Program-made: the position numbers and the translations under genes
Shown: positions 1 through 10,569 of the stretch, piece by piece
Layout: every line of letters starts with the position of its first letter
Numbering within the stretch: position 1 is the stretch's first letter
DNA from: Diadophis punctatus similis
Lineage: Eukaryota; Chordata; Lepidosauria; Squamata; Dipsadidae
DNA length: 64,000 bases
Direction: 5' to 3'
NCBI GenBank assembly: GCA_023053685.1
Contig: JALIGW010000001.1
Location: 57,240,859 to 57,304,858 of the forward strand
Notes under the pieces: model-generated
What the model was told of the DNA's origin: nothing
Databases searched by the model: none
What the model saw: only the letters and a program-made list of their open reading frames with translations

Positions 1-409
1 TGACTTGGCGCCTGTCAGGCACGCTTGATGGTTGTGTTGCTTAATTAGGAGATGTGAAACTGCAGGAGCTGCACGCAAGCGATAAAGGTGGATCTTTTGT
101 ATAAGAGCATATAAAAATAACAAAAAAAAAGCAATTTCATCAGGCATAGCTGAGAAGAAACAGCCTTTGCAATTTCATGCTGGGAGAGAATGGAAGCAGC
201 GGAGAGAGGGGAGGGCTGAAGACACAGTGACGAAGGAGTCTTAGCCCATGGAGAGAAATGGAGCAGAGCCGAGACAGCAAAATATGTACCCAGAGAACTC
301 TGCCAAGAGAAGAAATATTTCTCACCCAAATAAATTACACTTACAGAAATAAGAAATTTAGAGTCCTCCCCACCCCCTTTACAGGCCATTTTTTAAATAC
401 TGTTTTCTG
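1..409. other. No recognised gene or repeat
   Basis: I see no gene here. The open frames on the minus strand have no recognisable domain. The sequence is AT-rich and of low complexity in places. It lies in the 3' flank of LCLAT1. Confidence 0.5.
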
Positions 410-631
410 CTTACTCCTCCCACTTATGACTGTATGACTGTAACTTGTTGCTTGTATCCTTACAATTTATATTAATATTGTTTCCTGATTGCTTATTTGT
501 ACCCTATGACAATCATTAAGTGTTGTGCCTCATGATTCTTGACAAATGTATCTTTTCTTTTATGAACACTGAGAGCATATGCACCAAAGACAAATTCCTT
601 ACGTGTCCAATCACACTTGGCCAATAAAGAA
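410..631 (+). mobile_element. CR1 (Snake1/L3-type) 3' end
   Basis: This is the 3' untranslated end of a CR1 non-LTR retrotransposon. It ends in the phrase CACACTTGGCCAATAAAGAA and then runs straight into an (ATTCT)n array. The same phrase and tail recur at 40085-40285. CR1-L3 'Snake1' copies in advanced snakes are known to carry this pentamer tail and to seed microsatellites. No coding part of the element remains. The left edge is approximate. Confidence 0.75.
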
Positions 632-806
632 TTATTCTATTCTATTCTATTCTATTCTATTCTATTCTATTCTACTCTACTCTACTCTACTCTACTCTAC
701 TCTACTCTACTCTACTCTATTCTATTCTATTCTATTCTACTCTATTCTATTCTATTCTATTCTATTCTACTCTATTCTATTCTATTCTACTCTATTCTAT
801 TCTATT
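632..806. repeat. (ATTCT)n / (ACTCT)n microsatellite
   Basis: A pentamer array of about 175 bp continues directly from the CR1 3' end. Pure ATTCT blocks flank a block of ACTCT variants, so one T-to-C variant has spread by repeat turnover. Open frames through it are artefacts. Confidence 0.95.
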
Positions 807-1413
807 AACGTGTTCTACTTCCACAGCAGTCAACAACATGCTCTTTCCAGCTTCTGTTTGGTTGCAGGTCCTCCTGAAAAGTGATTTGGCTTCAGTGTCT
901 AACCTGGAGGTCTCCTGATGCAATGTATCTGATTAGAGAGTTCAGGAAGGTGAATTCCCAAGAATCTGGAGAAAGTTGGGCTGTTAAGGTTTCCCCCCCC
1001 CACCCCAGTCTTCCAGTTCCTCAAACTAAAGAAACAAGTTGCAAGGATATATATTTTTCACATCTCACATGGTTGCCATGGGGCTTTCAAGTGGCTAACT
1101 ATTCCATATATTTTTTTTCAGATATTTTTTTTTTAAGAAAAGGCAGCTGGAAAACAAGATAATGCTGCAAACTGAAGGTGACATTATCTGGACATTCTGT
1201 GTAATTCTGTGGTGAGGCAGTGACTGTATGAAAAAAAAAGCATCCTGACACTAATGCTCCAAGATATGTTTTCTTTTACAAGAATTCCTGTACATGACTG
1301 GCAGATATGTATGTGGCATTTTCACACAGCCAATTACCACACAAGAGTATAAATAAGTGCAGCCTATGCTAAAAAGAGCTGAATTTAAGCCACTTGGGTG
1401 TATTTGTCCATAT
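807..1413. other. No recognised feature
   Basis: Unique-looking sequence with short C and T runs. No splice-flanked exon or known repeat was recognised. Confidence 0.4.
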
Positions 1414-1639
1414 TAGCAATAGCAATAGCACTTAGACTTATATACTGCTTCATAGTGCTTTACAGCCCTCTCTAAGCGGTTTACAGAGTTCAGCATATTG
1501 CCCCCAACAATCTGGGTCCTCATTTTACCCACCTCAGAAGGATGGAAGGCTGAGTCAACCTTGAGCCAGTGAAATTTGAACTGCTGACCTGCTGAACTAG
1601 GCTGCAGTGCTGCTTTTAACCACTGTGCCACCTCAGCTC
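1414..1639 (-). mobile_element. tRNA-derived SINE with L2-like tail
   Basis: Read on the minus strand, this begins with a tRNA-like head: an A-box-like TGGCACAGTGG and a B-box-like AGTTCAAATTTCAC. A shared body follows (GGTTGACTCAGCCTTCCATC), and it ends in a (GCTATT)n tail. Four more copies lie at 17066, 34215, 37288 and 62572. The body's 3' end (CTGTAAAGCACTATGAAGC) resembles L2 3' ends, so L2 machinery probably mobilised it (inference). Confidence 0.85.
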
Positions 1640-2081
1640 ATATTATTATGTCCAGTGTTGTGGGGAGTGTAAATTAGTATGATGGGTGGAAATATCCTCA
1701 TTTAAAAGTCCCCAAAGGAAATCTGAAATGAACCATACCATATCCATGGCTGTATGTCTCAAAATAATTACTGCAATTTCTGCTTTCTTACCAATTGGGT
1801 CATATATGCAGAATGTTTGTTTTGAAAGTCTGGGGTTGCAAGATATTGCTGATGATCTTTTCCATTATCATTTTGATTTTTTCCCCTTTTCCTGTTATCG
1901 TCTTGATTGTTGGTGATTCATCCTCTCCCCCACCCACTGCCACACACAAAAAAGTAAGGCCTCCTTTTTCTTGGTTTCTTTACTCAGCTTAGATGTCTTA
2001 AGTGACCTGAAAGAACAATTCCAAGCAACCATTCAAAAATGGGATGGGATGGGATGACTCAGCAGCAGGTTGCTCTGGAAA

Positions 2082-2083
<2 letters not shown>
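1640..2083. other. No recognised feature
   Basis: Unique-looking sequence between a SINE and a GA microsatellite. Nothing in it is recognised. Confidence 0.4.
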
Positions 2084-2169
<86 letters not shown>

Positions 2170-2188
2170 GAGAGAGAGAGAGAGAGAG
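2084..2188. repeat. (GA)n microsatellite
   Basis: A long AG dinucleotide run, interrupted once by a G-rich break near 2163-2169. Confidence 0.97.
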
Positions 2189-2261
2189 ATTCCATTCCTC
2201 TCTAAATATTAATATATGGTTTAAATTTATAAAACTTAATAGCTCCGGATTCTTGAGAGTC

Positions 2262-2445
2262 AGTTTGGTTAAGACAACAGGCTGGAGACTGTGAGTTCTA
2301 GTCCTTCCTGAGGCACAAAGCCAATTGGGTGACTGTGAGTCAGTTATTTTTTCTCAGCCCTAAGAAGGAGACAAACAACTTCTGAAAAAACCTTGCCAAG
2401 AAAATTTGTCCAGGCAGTCTCTGAGATTCACACACAATTGAATGG
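2262..2445 (+). mobile_element. Degraded tRNA-derived SINE (squamate type)
   Basis: The head includes GTGAGTTCTAGTCCTTCCTG, a B-box-like segment. A body follows with CTCAGCCCTAAGAAGGAG and CCTTGCCAAGAAAA, and then a terminal CAGGCAGTCTCTGAGATTC. This order matches squamate tRNA-SINEs. The copy is diverged and its 5' edge is uncertain. Confidence 0.6.
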
Positions 2446-2890
2446 AAGAAAATAATTCCAGCCAAAATAAAGCAGTTCTTTAGAATAGGCTTATCTAATG
2501 TATTTATTTATTTATCTGTATCTATTTATTTATCTCTATTTTATTTAATAAAGGTATACAATTATCTAACTAAATGTGATATCGGCTATTGTTGAGTCAA
2601 ATATTTTTCTTACCATTCTATACAAGAAATAAATTTTCTTCTCAAACTTTTTTTCCCCAGAAAAGAAAAAGTGGATGAAATTCTCACAGGTGGCCAATTC
2701 CTGCAATTATCATAGTGAAAGAAATGACCTTTTGCAGGGCTATCCTGCCTTTAGTTGTAGAAAGATTTTGTCTGGTGGTTTCCAACTTCACATATGGCTT
2801 GGCAAGGGAAACGTTAAAAGGGAACTCAGTTTGTGGTGGGTTGTTTTTTCCAAAGCAGGAAACAGGGATACACATGCCAACAACATGGCA
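2446..2890. other. AT-rich stretch, TTTATT-rich near 2500-2550
   Basis: It contains an imperfect (ATTT)n segment around 2500-2550 that may be a decayed LINE tail. Otherwise I recognise nothing. Confidence 0.4.
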
Positions 2891-2895
2891 GGTGT

Positions 2896-2952
<57 letters not shown>
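2891..2952. repeat. (GT)n microsatellite
   Basis: About 60 bp of GT dinucleotides with a single TTT interruption near the left end. Confidence 0.97.
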
Positions 2953-2955
<3 letters not shown>

Positions 2956-3367
2956 ACAAAACACAGCAGCACTCTCTTTCACTTCAAGCAATAAAAGCGC
3001 TCAAAAAGACAATGAAAAACTCTTAACCATCTGGAGAATGATTTGGAGAAATGACAAGGAAAAGACAAAAACTTTTAGGAAATTGGAGGTGCAAATTGCA
3101 GGTCACTAGACCGCAGTTTGATAGCTTTTCAAGGGAATTAGAGAAGATCACACAAAGAGGCCTATTAAAAGTAATTCACCTTCACATCTACCTACCAGTG
3201 AAAGGCAGGACAACCGAGGAAATTCCCATCATGGCCTCCTTGTGGTTCCCCAAAAACTATGATGGCAGGTATTGGGGACTGTGTGATAAAATGAGACTGA
3301 AAGACTTGGATGTGTAGGAGAGGCATCAAGGGTTGAATGCCATCAAGGGTTGAATGCGAGTGATGAT
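2953..3367. other. No recognised gene
   Basis: An 88-residue open frame at 3051-3317 has no recognisable domain. Near 3327-3355 the phrase ATCAAGGGTTGAATGC occurs twice in tandem. Confidence 0.4.
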
Positions 3368-4096
3368 GGGACGCGGTGGCTCAGTGGCTAAGACCCTGAG
3401 CTTGTCGATCAGAAAGGTCAGCAGTTCGGCGGTTCAAATCCCTAGCACCGCATAATGGAGTGAGCTCCTGTTATTTGTCCCAGCTTCTGCCAACCTAGCA
3501 GTTTGAAAGCATGTAAAAATGCAAGTAGAAAAATAGGGACCACTTTGGTGGGAAGGTAACAGCGTTCCGTGCGCCTTCGGCGTTTAGTCATGCCGGCTAC
3601 ATGACGTCTTCAGACAGCGCTGGCTCTTCAGCTTTGAAACGGAGATGAGCACCGCCCCCTAGAGTTGGGAACGACTAGCACATATGTGCAAGGGCAGGGG
3701 CGGGTTGCTTACTTACCGATACCGGTGCACTGCATGCGCATCTCCAAATTGTGAGCGCGTGCGCGCTTGCTACGCGCACATGCCCCCTTGTGCAATTTCG
3801 GCGAGATTTTGCTTCTGCGCATACATGGAAGCAAAATCTCGCCAAAATCTCACCAAAATCTCTCGCGCACGCGCTTCCCCTCATGAGATTTCGGTGAGAT
3901 TTTGCTTCTGCGCATGCACAGAAGCAAAAAAGCTGAAAAATTCTTTAAAAAAGATGGTGACGCACGCGACTGTCCGGTGAAGACGGCACCGGAGCAGTCG
4001 CGCGCAAATTGCAAAATCGGCGGGTCCCTACTGAAGCTGCGCACTGGACCGCACTGGTAGGAACCCACCCCTGTGCGACGGGAACCTTTACCTTTA
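3368..4096 (+). mobile_element. Sauria-type SINE, split by a hAT insertion
   Basis: A tRNA-like head (CGCGGTGGCTCAGTGGCTAA, then GTTCAAATCCC) is followed by the body with GGTAACAGCGTTCCGTGCGC and the end GGGAACGACTAGCACATATG. After the hAT insertion the SINE resumes at 4074 and finishes with GGAACCTTTACCTTTA. This is the classical squamate SINE structure. The SINE is therefore older than the hAT insertion. Confidence 0.88.
3695..4073. mobile_element. hAT MITE, CAGGGGCGGGTT...AACCCACCCCTG
   Basis: Terminal inverted repeats (TIRs) begin CAGGGGCGGG and end CCCACCCCTG. Flanking octamers are TGCAAGGG and TGCGACGG (6 of 8 identical), at a site inside the SINE. The interior holds inverted units built around TTTTGCTTCTGCGCATG. 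No transposase is present, so this is a non-autonomous member of a family with further copies at 5432, 11676 and probably 23104, 41707 and 42079. Confidence 0.85.
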
Positions 4097-5118
4097 TGGG
4101 GAGTGAAATGCTTTGGAACTGCAGTGGGCAGCATGAGGCTTGAGGATTCTTTCTAGTGTCCCTCATGAATAATGAACTGAATACACCAGTTCCTGCTATT
4201 GTCTGGTGTGGAACAGAGGAAAACTATAATGGAAGCCCTAAACCAGACATACTGTATTTAAAATACAAAGCTATACCACTCAGTCTCCCAGCTTGTGTGA
4301 TGTGGCCTCATCCAATTTTCAGCTCCCTGTTTTCTGTCCCCAAATGTGGCCTCATCTAATTTTCAGCCCCCCTTTTCAGTCTCCAAATAATAAGCTTGCC
4401 ACTCCTGCCCTGCTGAATACCTTCCCTTTCTCTGCTTCTATGCTTGAAGCAGGAGTTAGCCTGGCTTATTTACTAGTGTGATTTTGTATTGGCTTTAAGT
4501 TTGTTTGATTGACCTTGTCAGATAACGAACTGCACTTGGGTATACACTAGCTGATCCATTGGGACTGAAAGGATGTTGAATTTAGTGAAGTGGCACTTGA
4601 GCTGAAATGGCAGGAGCCACAACTGAGAGGTGATACACAGCAGCCCATTCAAGAAATGTCTTTCTTTAAGCCTTTTGGAAATGTCATAAGAGAAACACTT
4701 CAGAGTTTTCATTCTTTCCATGAGCTCACCCAACAGGCTGCTAACTTTAGCAAGGTTGGCCAAAGATTTCCAGTCCCACTTCACACACGGATGGACCTTT
4801 AAAAAAAAAAGAAAAATCTCAAAGTTATCTTAGTCACTCACTCGAAGGGCATTTGAGTCATGAGTAGGCATCTAAAAAGGATAAATAGAGATTAAACTAA
4901 AGGAAGCTATTTTTCTCCCTAGAATTTGATAACTCATCTCATAAAATGAGGTTATCATTTTTGTTTTTTTAGTAGAGGTCATCAGTATTTGCTTTGAAAG
5001 AGATAATCAAGATATTATTTGCTAACACTACCATTGCATTCTTCCAGCCTATTTATAAAAGGGTATTTGAAAAATAGCAGCAACTACGGGGACTTGTGAC
5101 ATGATGCTTTTGTTACAA
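4097..5118. other. No gene; short tandem duplication at 4300-4385
   Basis: Near 4300-4385 a unit of about 50 bp containing TGTGGCCTCATCYAATTTTC occurs twice in tandem. The remainder shows no recognised exon or mobile element. Confidence 0.4.
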
Positions 5119-5200
5119 TTGCTTTATTTATTTATTTACTAAAATTTATTGGCTGCCCATCTTACCACAGGGTAACTCTGGATGGCTTACAATCTTTTTT
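5119..5200 (-). mobile_element. L2-type 3' end fragment
   Basis: TTTATTTATTTA is followed by GGCTGCCCATCTTACC and CTGGATGGCTTACAATC. This is the reverse complement of the hairpin-plus-AATAAA ends of the L2 elements at 9780 and 15480. It is decayed. Confidence 0.5.
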
Positions 5201-5431
5201 TTAAAAAAACACCTATATGGTTGAAGCTGAAATGCCATTCTCAGCAGATAATAATAGGACAATGTTTATATGAAGGAAAAAGCATGTAGATTAGTTGCAA
5301 AAGAAATGTAAAAACTTGCAATCTAGATGGTACCTTAACCCTAAATATATAGTATCTAAATCTAAATCTACATAGTTGGGGAAATTTTTCTTCCCTAATC
5401 AAGGAGGACATGTTTGTTTCATTCATCAGAC

Positions 5432-5962
5432 CAGGGGCGGGTTGCTCGCTTACCGATGCCAGTGTGCTGCATGTGCATCTCCATATTTTGGGCATGTGCG
5501 CGCGTGCTCATTACATGACCTTGCCCCCTCATGCGATTTTGCTTCTGCGCATGCGTGGAAGCAAAATCGTGCTGAAATCTCGTGAGGGGACGCACGCGCG
5601 CGAGAGATTTTGGTGAGATTTTGCTTCTGCACATGCGCGGAAACAAAATCGCGCCAAAATCTCGTGAGGGGATGCACGCGAGAGAGAGATTTTGGCATGA
5701 TTTTGCTTCCGCACATGCGTGGAAATCTCGGCAAAATCTTGCCAAAATCTCATGCATACGCGTGTCCCCTCGTGTTATATTGGCGTCATTTTGCTTCCGC
5801 GCATGCGCAGAAGCAAAATCGCCCAAAAATTCACAGAAAAAGATGGCGACGTGCGTGACGGACTGGTGGAGACAGCTCTGGAACGGTCGCACGCAAATTG
5901 CGCAATCGGCTGCTCCCTACCGGAGCTACGCACCAAACAACTCCAGTAGGAACCCACCACTG
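5432..5962. mobile_element. hAT MITE with repeated internal hairpins
   Basis: A 531-bp element with ends CAGGGGCGGGTTGC and GGAACCCACCACTG, flanked by a perfect 8-bp duplication CATCAGAC (5424-5431 and 5963-5970). The interior holds at least four near-palindromic units of about 35 bp, each built as ATTTTGCTTC-TGCGCATGCG-GAAGCAAAAT, separated by CTCGTGAGGGGA-like spacers. Open frames on both strands reflect these repeats. No transposase is encoded. Confidence 0.92.
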
Positions 5963-5970
5963 CATCAGAC

Positions 5971-6149
5971 AAAGTGCTTCCAAATGCTTTGCAGGTCTGC
6001 AATATGAAAGACAGAACCCAGAAGAAATAGGGATGAGAGGGAAGAGGGTGACTGAAAACAATAGAACTTAAAATACAGTAATGATCTGTTGGCTCAGGGA
6101 GAATAGAGGCCCGCTGGTGATGGCTTTCCTTCTTTCCCTCATATTGTGT
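5971..6149. other. No recognised feature
   Basis: Short unique stretch between two hAT MITEs. Confidence 0.4.
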
Positions 6150-6233
6150 CAGGGGTCCCCAAACTTGGCAACTTTAAGACTTGTGGACTTCAACTCCCAG
6201 AATTCTCCAGCCATCATAGTTTGAAGACCTCTG
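6150..6233. mobile_element. Short hAT-like MITE (CAGGGGTCCCCAAAC type)
   Basis: It begins CAGGGGTCCCCAAACTTGGC, carries the family core GTGGACTTCAACTCCCAGAA and ends AAGACCTCTG. Relatives lie at 16935, 21562, 29751, 33519 and 39474. I see no clear 8-bp duplication at this copy. Confidence 0.65.
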
Positions 6234-7945
6234 TGTTACAGTCTGTTGGAATCACTGTGGCCTGAAAACAGTTAAGGAGAGAGGAAATGCATAAAACATG
6301 ATTCATCTTTATTTTCTAAGCGATAACAGTTTGTTTTTTTCCATTTTACTGAATCATGGTGGTCTACTTAATTTCCTGGAGAGGATTTTGGTTTCCTGAA
6401 GTTCATTTCCTTAAGATGGGGTGGTGGTAAGGTGAAGAACAGAAGAAACTGAAAACCTCATAACAACATGTAGTGGCCTTCCTTTTGATTGTTAATGGGT
6501 TTTCCAGCAGGGCTATTTAGATATCCATGACAGGCTTTCATAACTGACATTACTGTTAGCAAGCATGGACTGCTTAGTGAGGGCAGATGGAACAAAAGCA
6601 TAGCCTGGATGTATCTATATTGGTGTGGTACTGAAATGATCAGGTGAACCTTAGGGTAGAGGAAGAGAGACACTACTGCTTGCTGAAATGCTCAAGGTAC
6701 ATTTGCGCCATAGGGATACAGGTCATGGTGATCTTCTTCTTGTTCACCTTTTGAGGCCTGTAGAGTACCCCTAGAAATCCCAGAATATACCTTGAGTGAG
6801 AAAAGCCAAACTTTTCAGTCTCTCTTTGGCAAGATTAAAGTGTGTTTCTTAACTTATTAAGATGCCCATGTTGCTCCTGAATCTCTATCCACAAAACCCA
6901 AAACAGTCTTGGAAAGTTTGACCCCATCCACAAAGCAAAGTCAAGATAGCAGTCACACAATATGGATATTAAAAAGATACAAGACTTCAATTAGATGCAC
7001 ATCTTGACTTACATGAATGGACCCATGAGGTCATTGGGAGACAAACAAAAACTCAGATAAGACAATCATTTTAAAATATCTTTGGAATGTTAGTTAGAAG
7101 AACTTCAAGCAAATACTTATATACAGTATATTTAGGAAAATCCACAGGAACATAAAGCTATCAAGTTTGGACTGCAGCATCTTGATGGCCACTATATGGA
7201 GAGAAAATTGGATAATTTTATTTCTCTTTGCGGTCATCCTATATAGCTAAGGATATGTCACCCTATGAATTGTTTATAGGACTCCATGCAAGTTTCTAAA
7301 TCTGGACACAAATTTTCAGATTTTGCTTAATTGTTAGCTTTGTACATTTATCTGGATGACATTGAGTAAACATTTTGAATGATTGTTGTACAAAGAAATA
7401 AACAATGCTGGAAAGAACTACCACCTCATTGAGATCTTCAAATTCACAATTCAAATTTGCATCACCCAAATAAAACTGTAGATAAATGCATATATTTAAA
7501 AAACCCAGTAAGGTGGCAACTATGCTTCTAATAAACAGGGAGTAAGATCTATGTTTCTTATCATATGTGAAGGCAAGATTGTAAGTAGCTTATGGACTTT
7601 CAGAGGTAGTGTACATAGGAATAAGTGAACATACTGGTTTATCTATCATTCATTCATATTAAACCTACTTTTAAGTTAAACTGTTTAAGACAACTCAAAG
7701 AAGAAAAGAAAAACAGCCAGTATGATGTATCACCAAAACCAAAAGTAAAGAACCAGTTCTTCTTGTTTTTTTTTTAAAAACAGAAAGAATTAAGAACAAT
7801 GCATTCATAGAATAATATCCACCTCCAGTCTCCTGCTGACAAACCTGGCTCCTTGTAACTGGCACAATGAGTGAATCATGAGGTTTAGTGTTTAGCATTT
7901 TTGTGTGAAATGAAAAAAAATAGAAAAAAGAGGAACTATTAGGAC
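6234..7945. other. About 1.7 kb without a recognised feature
   Basis: AT-rich and unique-looking. Open frames are short and lack recognisable domains. No SINE heads or repeat ends were recognised. Confidence 0.45.
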
Positions 7946-8186
7946 CACTAACATAAGGTGACCAGACGTCCCGATTTTGGCGGGACAGACCCGCTTTTTA
8001 ATCATTTGTCCCGCGTCCCGCCCGCCCTCTTAAAAAGTCCCGATTTTTTAAAACAATGCCCGACTAGGGCATTCTTTCAAAAAATCGGCCTGCAGGCACT
8101 CGAGGACGGCCAGGTTGGGCCCAGCCGCAGGGGCAGCAGCAGCAGCAGCAGGCCCTCTCAAAATCGGGACATCTGGTCACCTTAAA

Positions 8187-9265
8187 ACACCCACCCATGC
8201 CTTTCTCTCTGCAAGGCGGGCGCGGAGAGATGACGTCGCTGCTGTCAGCGCCCCACGCTGATTGGCTGTTGAAGGGTGAGCGGCGGCGGCGGCAGCAGCA
8301 AGCCGGGAGCGCTCGCCCAGAATTGGAGTCAGCGAGCAGCTGGGCATCAGGGCTCTTCCCCCGCCTTCTCCATCCTCCAGGGTCGCCACTGTGGGGGTTC
8401 CGTCTCTCCGGTGGTGCCTGCGTTGGAAGGGAAGGGGGGGAAAGAAAGGCAGCCTGCGGGGCTTGGCACGGCTGGGAGTTGCGAGGCGGCGTAGCAACCG
8501 GGCTGTTCCTCCGGGTGTGCTAAAGTGCTCGAGTTTTTTCTCTCTCACACACACATGCACAACCTTCCAACGACCGGGAAGTCGTTCTGGGAGATCCAGT
8601 CCGACCCGGTCGTTGGAAGGTTGTGCATGTGTGTGTGAGAGAGAGAAAACTCGAGCACTTTAGCACACCCGGAGGAACAGCCCGGCAAAGACGGGTGAGG
8701 AAGGAGAGAGAGGGGCGGGTCCTGTCCCTAGAGCTCTTCGGAAGCGGGGCGCAGTGCGGGCAGGAGACACCCGGGGAACTTTCCTCCTCCTCCCCCTTTT
8801 CTCCCTGGCTCACACGCTTACACAAGTTACTTTTTTTCTCCTCAGCGCGCGCCCTCCCTCCGCCCGGGCTCCAACCTCCCCCCCCCACTTTCGCACACGC
8901 GTGCGTGAACCCACCCCCACCCACTTCAGAGGCTCCTCCGTCCGTCCCATTCCCCCCCCACGCCGACGCCGCCCTCGCTCCCCACCCCCTCCGCGCGCTC
9001 AGCCAGCCAGAGGGCACGGAGAAGGAATTCGAGCACTTCAGGAAGCCGAGCCGGCGGGACTGCGCCGGGTTTCCTAGATGCCTCTCTTTGGCCAGCGAGG
9101 ACTGCGAAAGCTCCTAGGAAGAAGGGAGGGCGTGTAAAGGCAGCCGGGGGGGGATATCCTCGGGAGAGGTTGCTGACAGCTGTTTGAAGGATTGGCGTTC
9201 TTTGCCCTCTGCGCATGCGCAGAGGGCAAAACTCATGGCGGCTCCCCTAGAAACCCACCCCCCTG
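8187..9265. other. CpG-rich cargo inside the hAT element
   Basis: GC-rich block with TGACGTC at 8231-8237 and an inverted CCAAT box (ATTGG) at 8261-8265, an arrangement seen in CpG-island promoters. No convincing coding frame is present: the frames at 8520-9117 on both strands partly reflect a palindrome. It could be a captured genomic fragment or an ancient element interior; I cannot tell which. Confidence 0.5.
8498..8685. repeat. 81-bp inverted repeat with 26-bp loop
   Basis: Left arm 8498-8578 and right arm 8605-8685 are almost exact reverse complements. The left arm begins CCGGGCTGTTCCTCC and the right arm ends GGAGGAACAGCCCGG. It lies within the GC-rich cargo and is probably an extra foldback element. 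Confidence 0.9.
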
Positions 9266-9367
9266 TCAATGGTGTCCCGATTTTTTTTTAACAAATCTGG
9301 TCACTTTGCACTAACAGAACATTGCATACTTAGGTTTAATGAAAAATATGGCTTATATCACAATCCC

Positions 9368-9828
9368 GAATCTTAGTTCCTGGCAGGACAGCTTACGTTT
9401 GTCATCTCGGGACCGCATTCTGCCTCATACTTCCCTTCGACCGGTTAGGGCCCACAGAGTTGGCCTCCTCCAGGTCCTGTCGGCCAAACACTGCCGGCTG
9501 GCGGGCCCTAGGGGGAGAGCCTTCTCTGTGGCCGGCCCCGTGCTCTGGAACCAACTTCCCCCAGAGACCCGAACTATCCCCACTCTGCTGGCCTTCCGGA
9601 AAGCCGTTAAGACATGGCTTTTCCTGCAGGCTGGGGGTAGAGCTTAATCCACTCGAGCTCACCCCCAAGTATGTATGGTTGTTGAATGCCTGTCGGGTGA
9701 TTTTAAATATTGAGTCTTTTAACTTTTATATTGCTTTTAAATATTATTTATGAATTGGTTATTCTGTATTTTTTCTGTTGTACGCCGCCCTGAGTCCTCC
9801 GGGAGTTGGGCGGCATATAAGAATACCA
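9368..9828 (+). mobile_element. L2-clade LINE, 3' end (truncated)
   Basis: 5'-truncated copy that encodes the C-terminal end of an L2-type ORF2, including the phrase LWNQLPPETRTIPTLLAF. It continues into a 3' UTR ending with a hairpin-forming GCCGCCCTGAGTCCTC...GGGCGGCATATAAG and an AAAT tail. It closely matches 15120-15540 of the second copy. The reverse transcriptase domain is missing. Confidence 0.88.
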
Positions 9829-9959
<131 letters not shown>

Positions 9960-10471
9960 CTCAAAGTTTTCCCAGTAATCCTCTGAGGTGCTGCCATAGC
10001 CACTTTCACCACAGTGGGATGGTAAGCAGCTTCTAGCTGTGATTCTTTTGTTAACTGCCTTATCAAATTTAACAAACATTTATGAATGGGCGAGGGGGAA
10101 CATCACCATCCTCTGTTTGTAACTATCCAATGTTTTCTCACCATTTTCGTCCATTTTCCCTCTGCGAAACATCTAATAAAGAGAACAAAGCAGAATAATT
10201 GCACAGTGATTGGATTGGAATCCTTCAGGAACACTTCAAGGCTCCCCAGTGAGATGTGAGCCGGTCCTGAGCTCACAGCTCATTCCTTTAATTATTACAC
10301 TTGGTCATATACCTGCAAAAGTGAGGGGAGTTACAGCTGATTCAACCACATTTTGAACCTAATCTGCTGACTTAGATACTGTATGTTCAGGAGTTGCTTA
10401 ATTTGGATTCATCCAAAGGGAAACTAAATTGAATTTGAAACTTCCTGAGGTTTCCTTAGTGATCTAGAAAA
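9960..10471. other. No recognised feature
   Basis: Unique-looking sequence between the L2 tail and a GGAA repeat. Confidence 0.4.
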
Positions 10472-10569
10472 GGAAGGAAGGAGGGAGGGAGGGAGGGATG
10501 GAGGAAGGGAGGGAAGGAAGGAAGGAAGGAAGCAAGCAAGGAAGGAAGGAAGGAAGGAAGGAAGGAAGG
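10472..10569. repeat. (GGAA)n / (GGGA)n microsatellite
   Basis: Imperfect purine tetramer array of about 100 bp with GCAA interruptions. Confidence 0.95.

Larger units (their letters stand above)
7954..9308. mobile_element. hAT element with GC-rich cargo
   Basis: The ends are TAAGGTGACCAGA on the left and TCTGGTCACTTTG on the right, imperfect inverted repeats (11 of 13). The flanks carry a perfect 8-bp duplication CACTAACA (7946-7953 and 9309-9316), so this is one insertion of 1355 bp. A second right-type end, about 24 bp and nearly complementary to the left end, sits inside at about 8160-8184. Between that and the true right end lies about 1.1 kb of CpG-rich DNA that short relatives of this family are not expected to have. 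No transposase was recognised. Confidence 0.85.

Noticed and set aside
3368..3460. A true tRNA gene
   Set aside because: The A- and B-box-like motifs belong to SINE heads; no complete cloverleaf with matching acceptor stem is evident. The same holds for 1600-1639, 17066, 34215 and 62572.
7954..8184. A complete separate MITE ending at the internal TIR
   Set aside because: The left and internal ends match well, but only the outer pair is bordered by the same octamer (CACTAACA), so the 1355-bp unit is the insertion. The inner end is kept as an internal feature.
8200..9150. A CpG island marking a host gene promoter
   Set aside because: Target duplications at 7946 and 9309 show that the whole block arrived in a transposon, and no exon follows. 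It stays only as possible captured promoter-like DNA.
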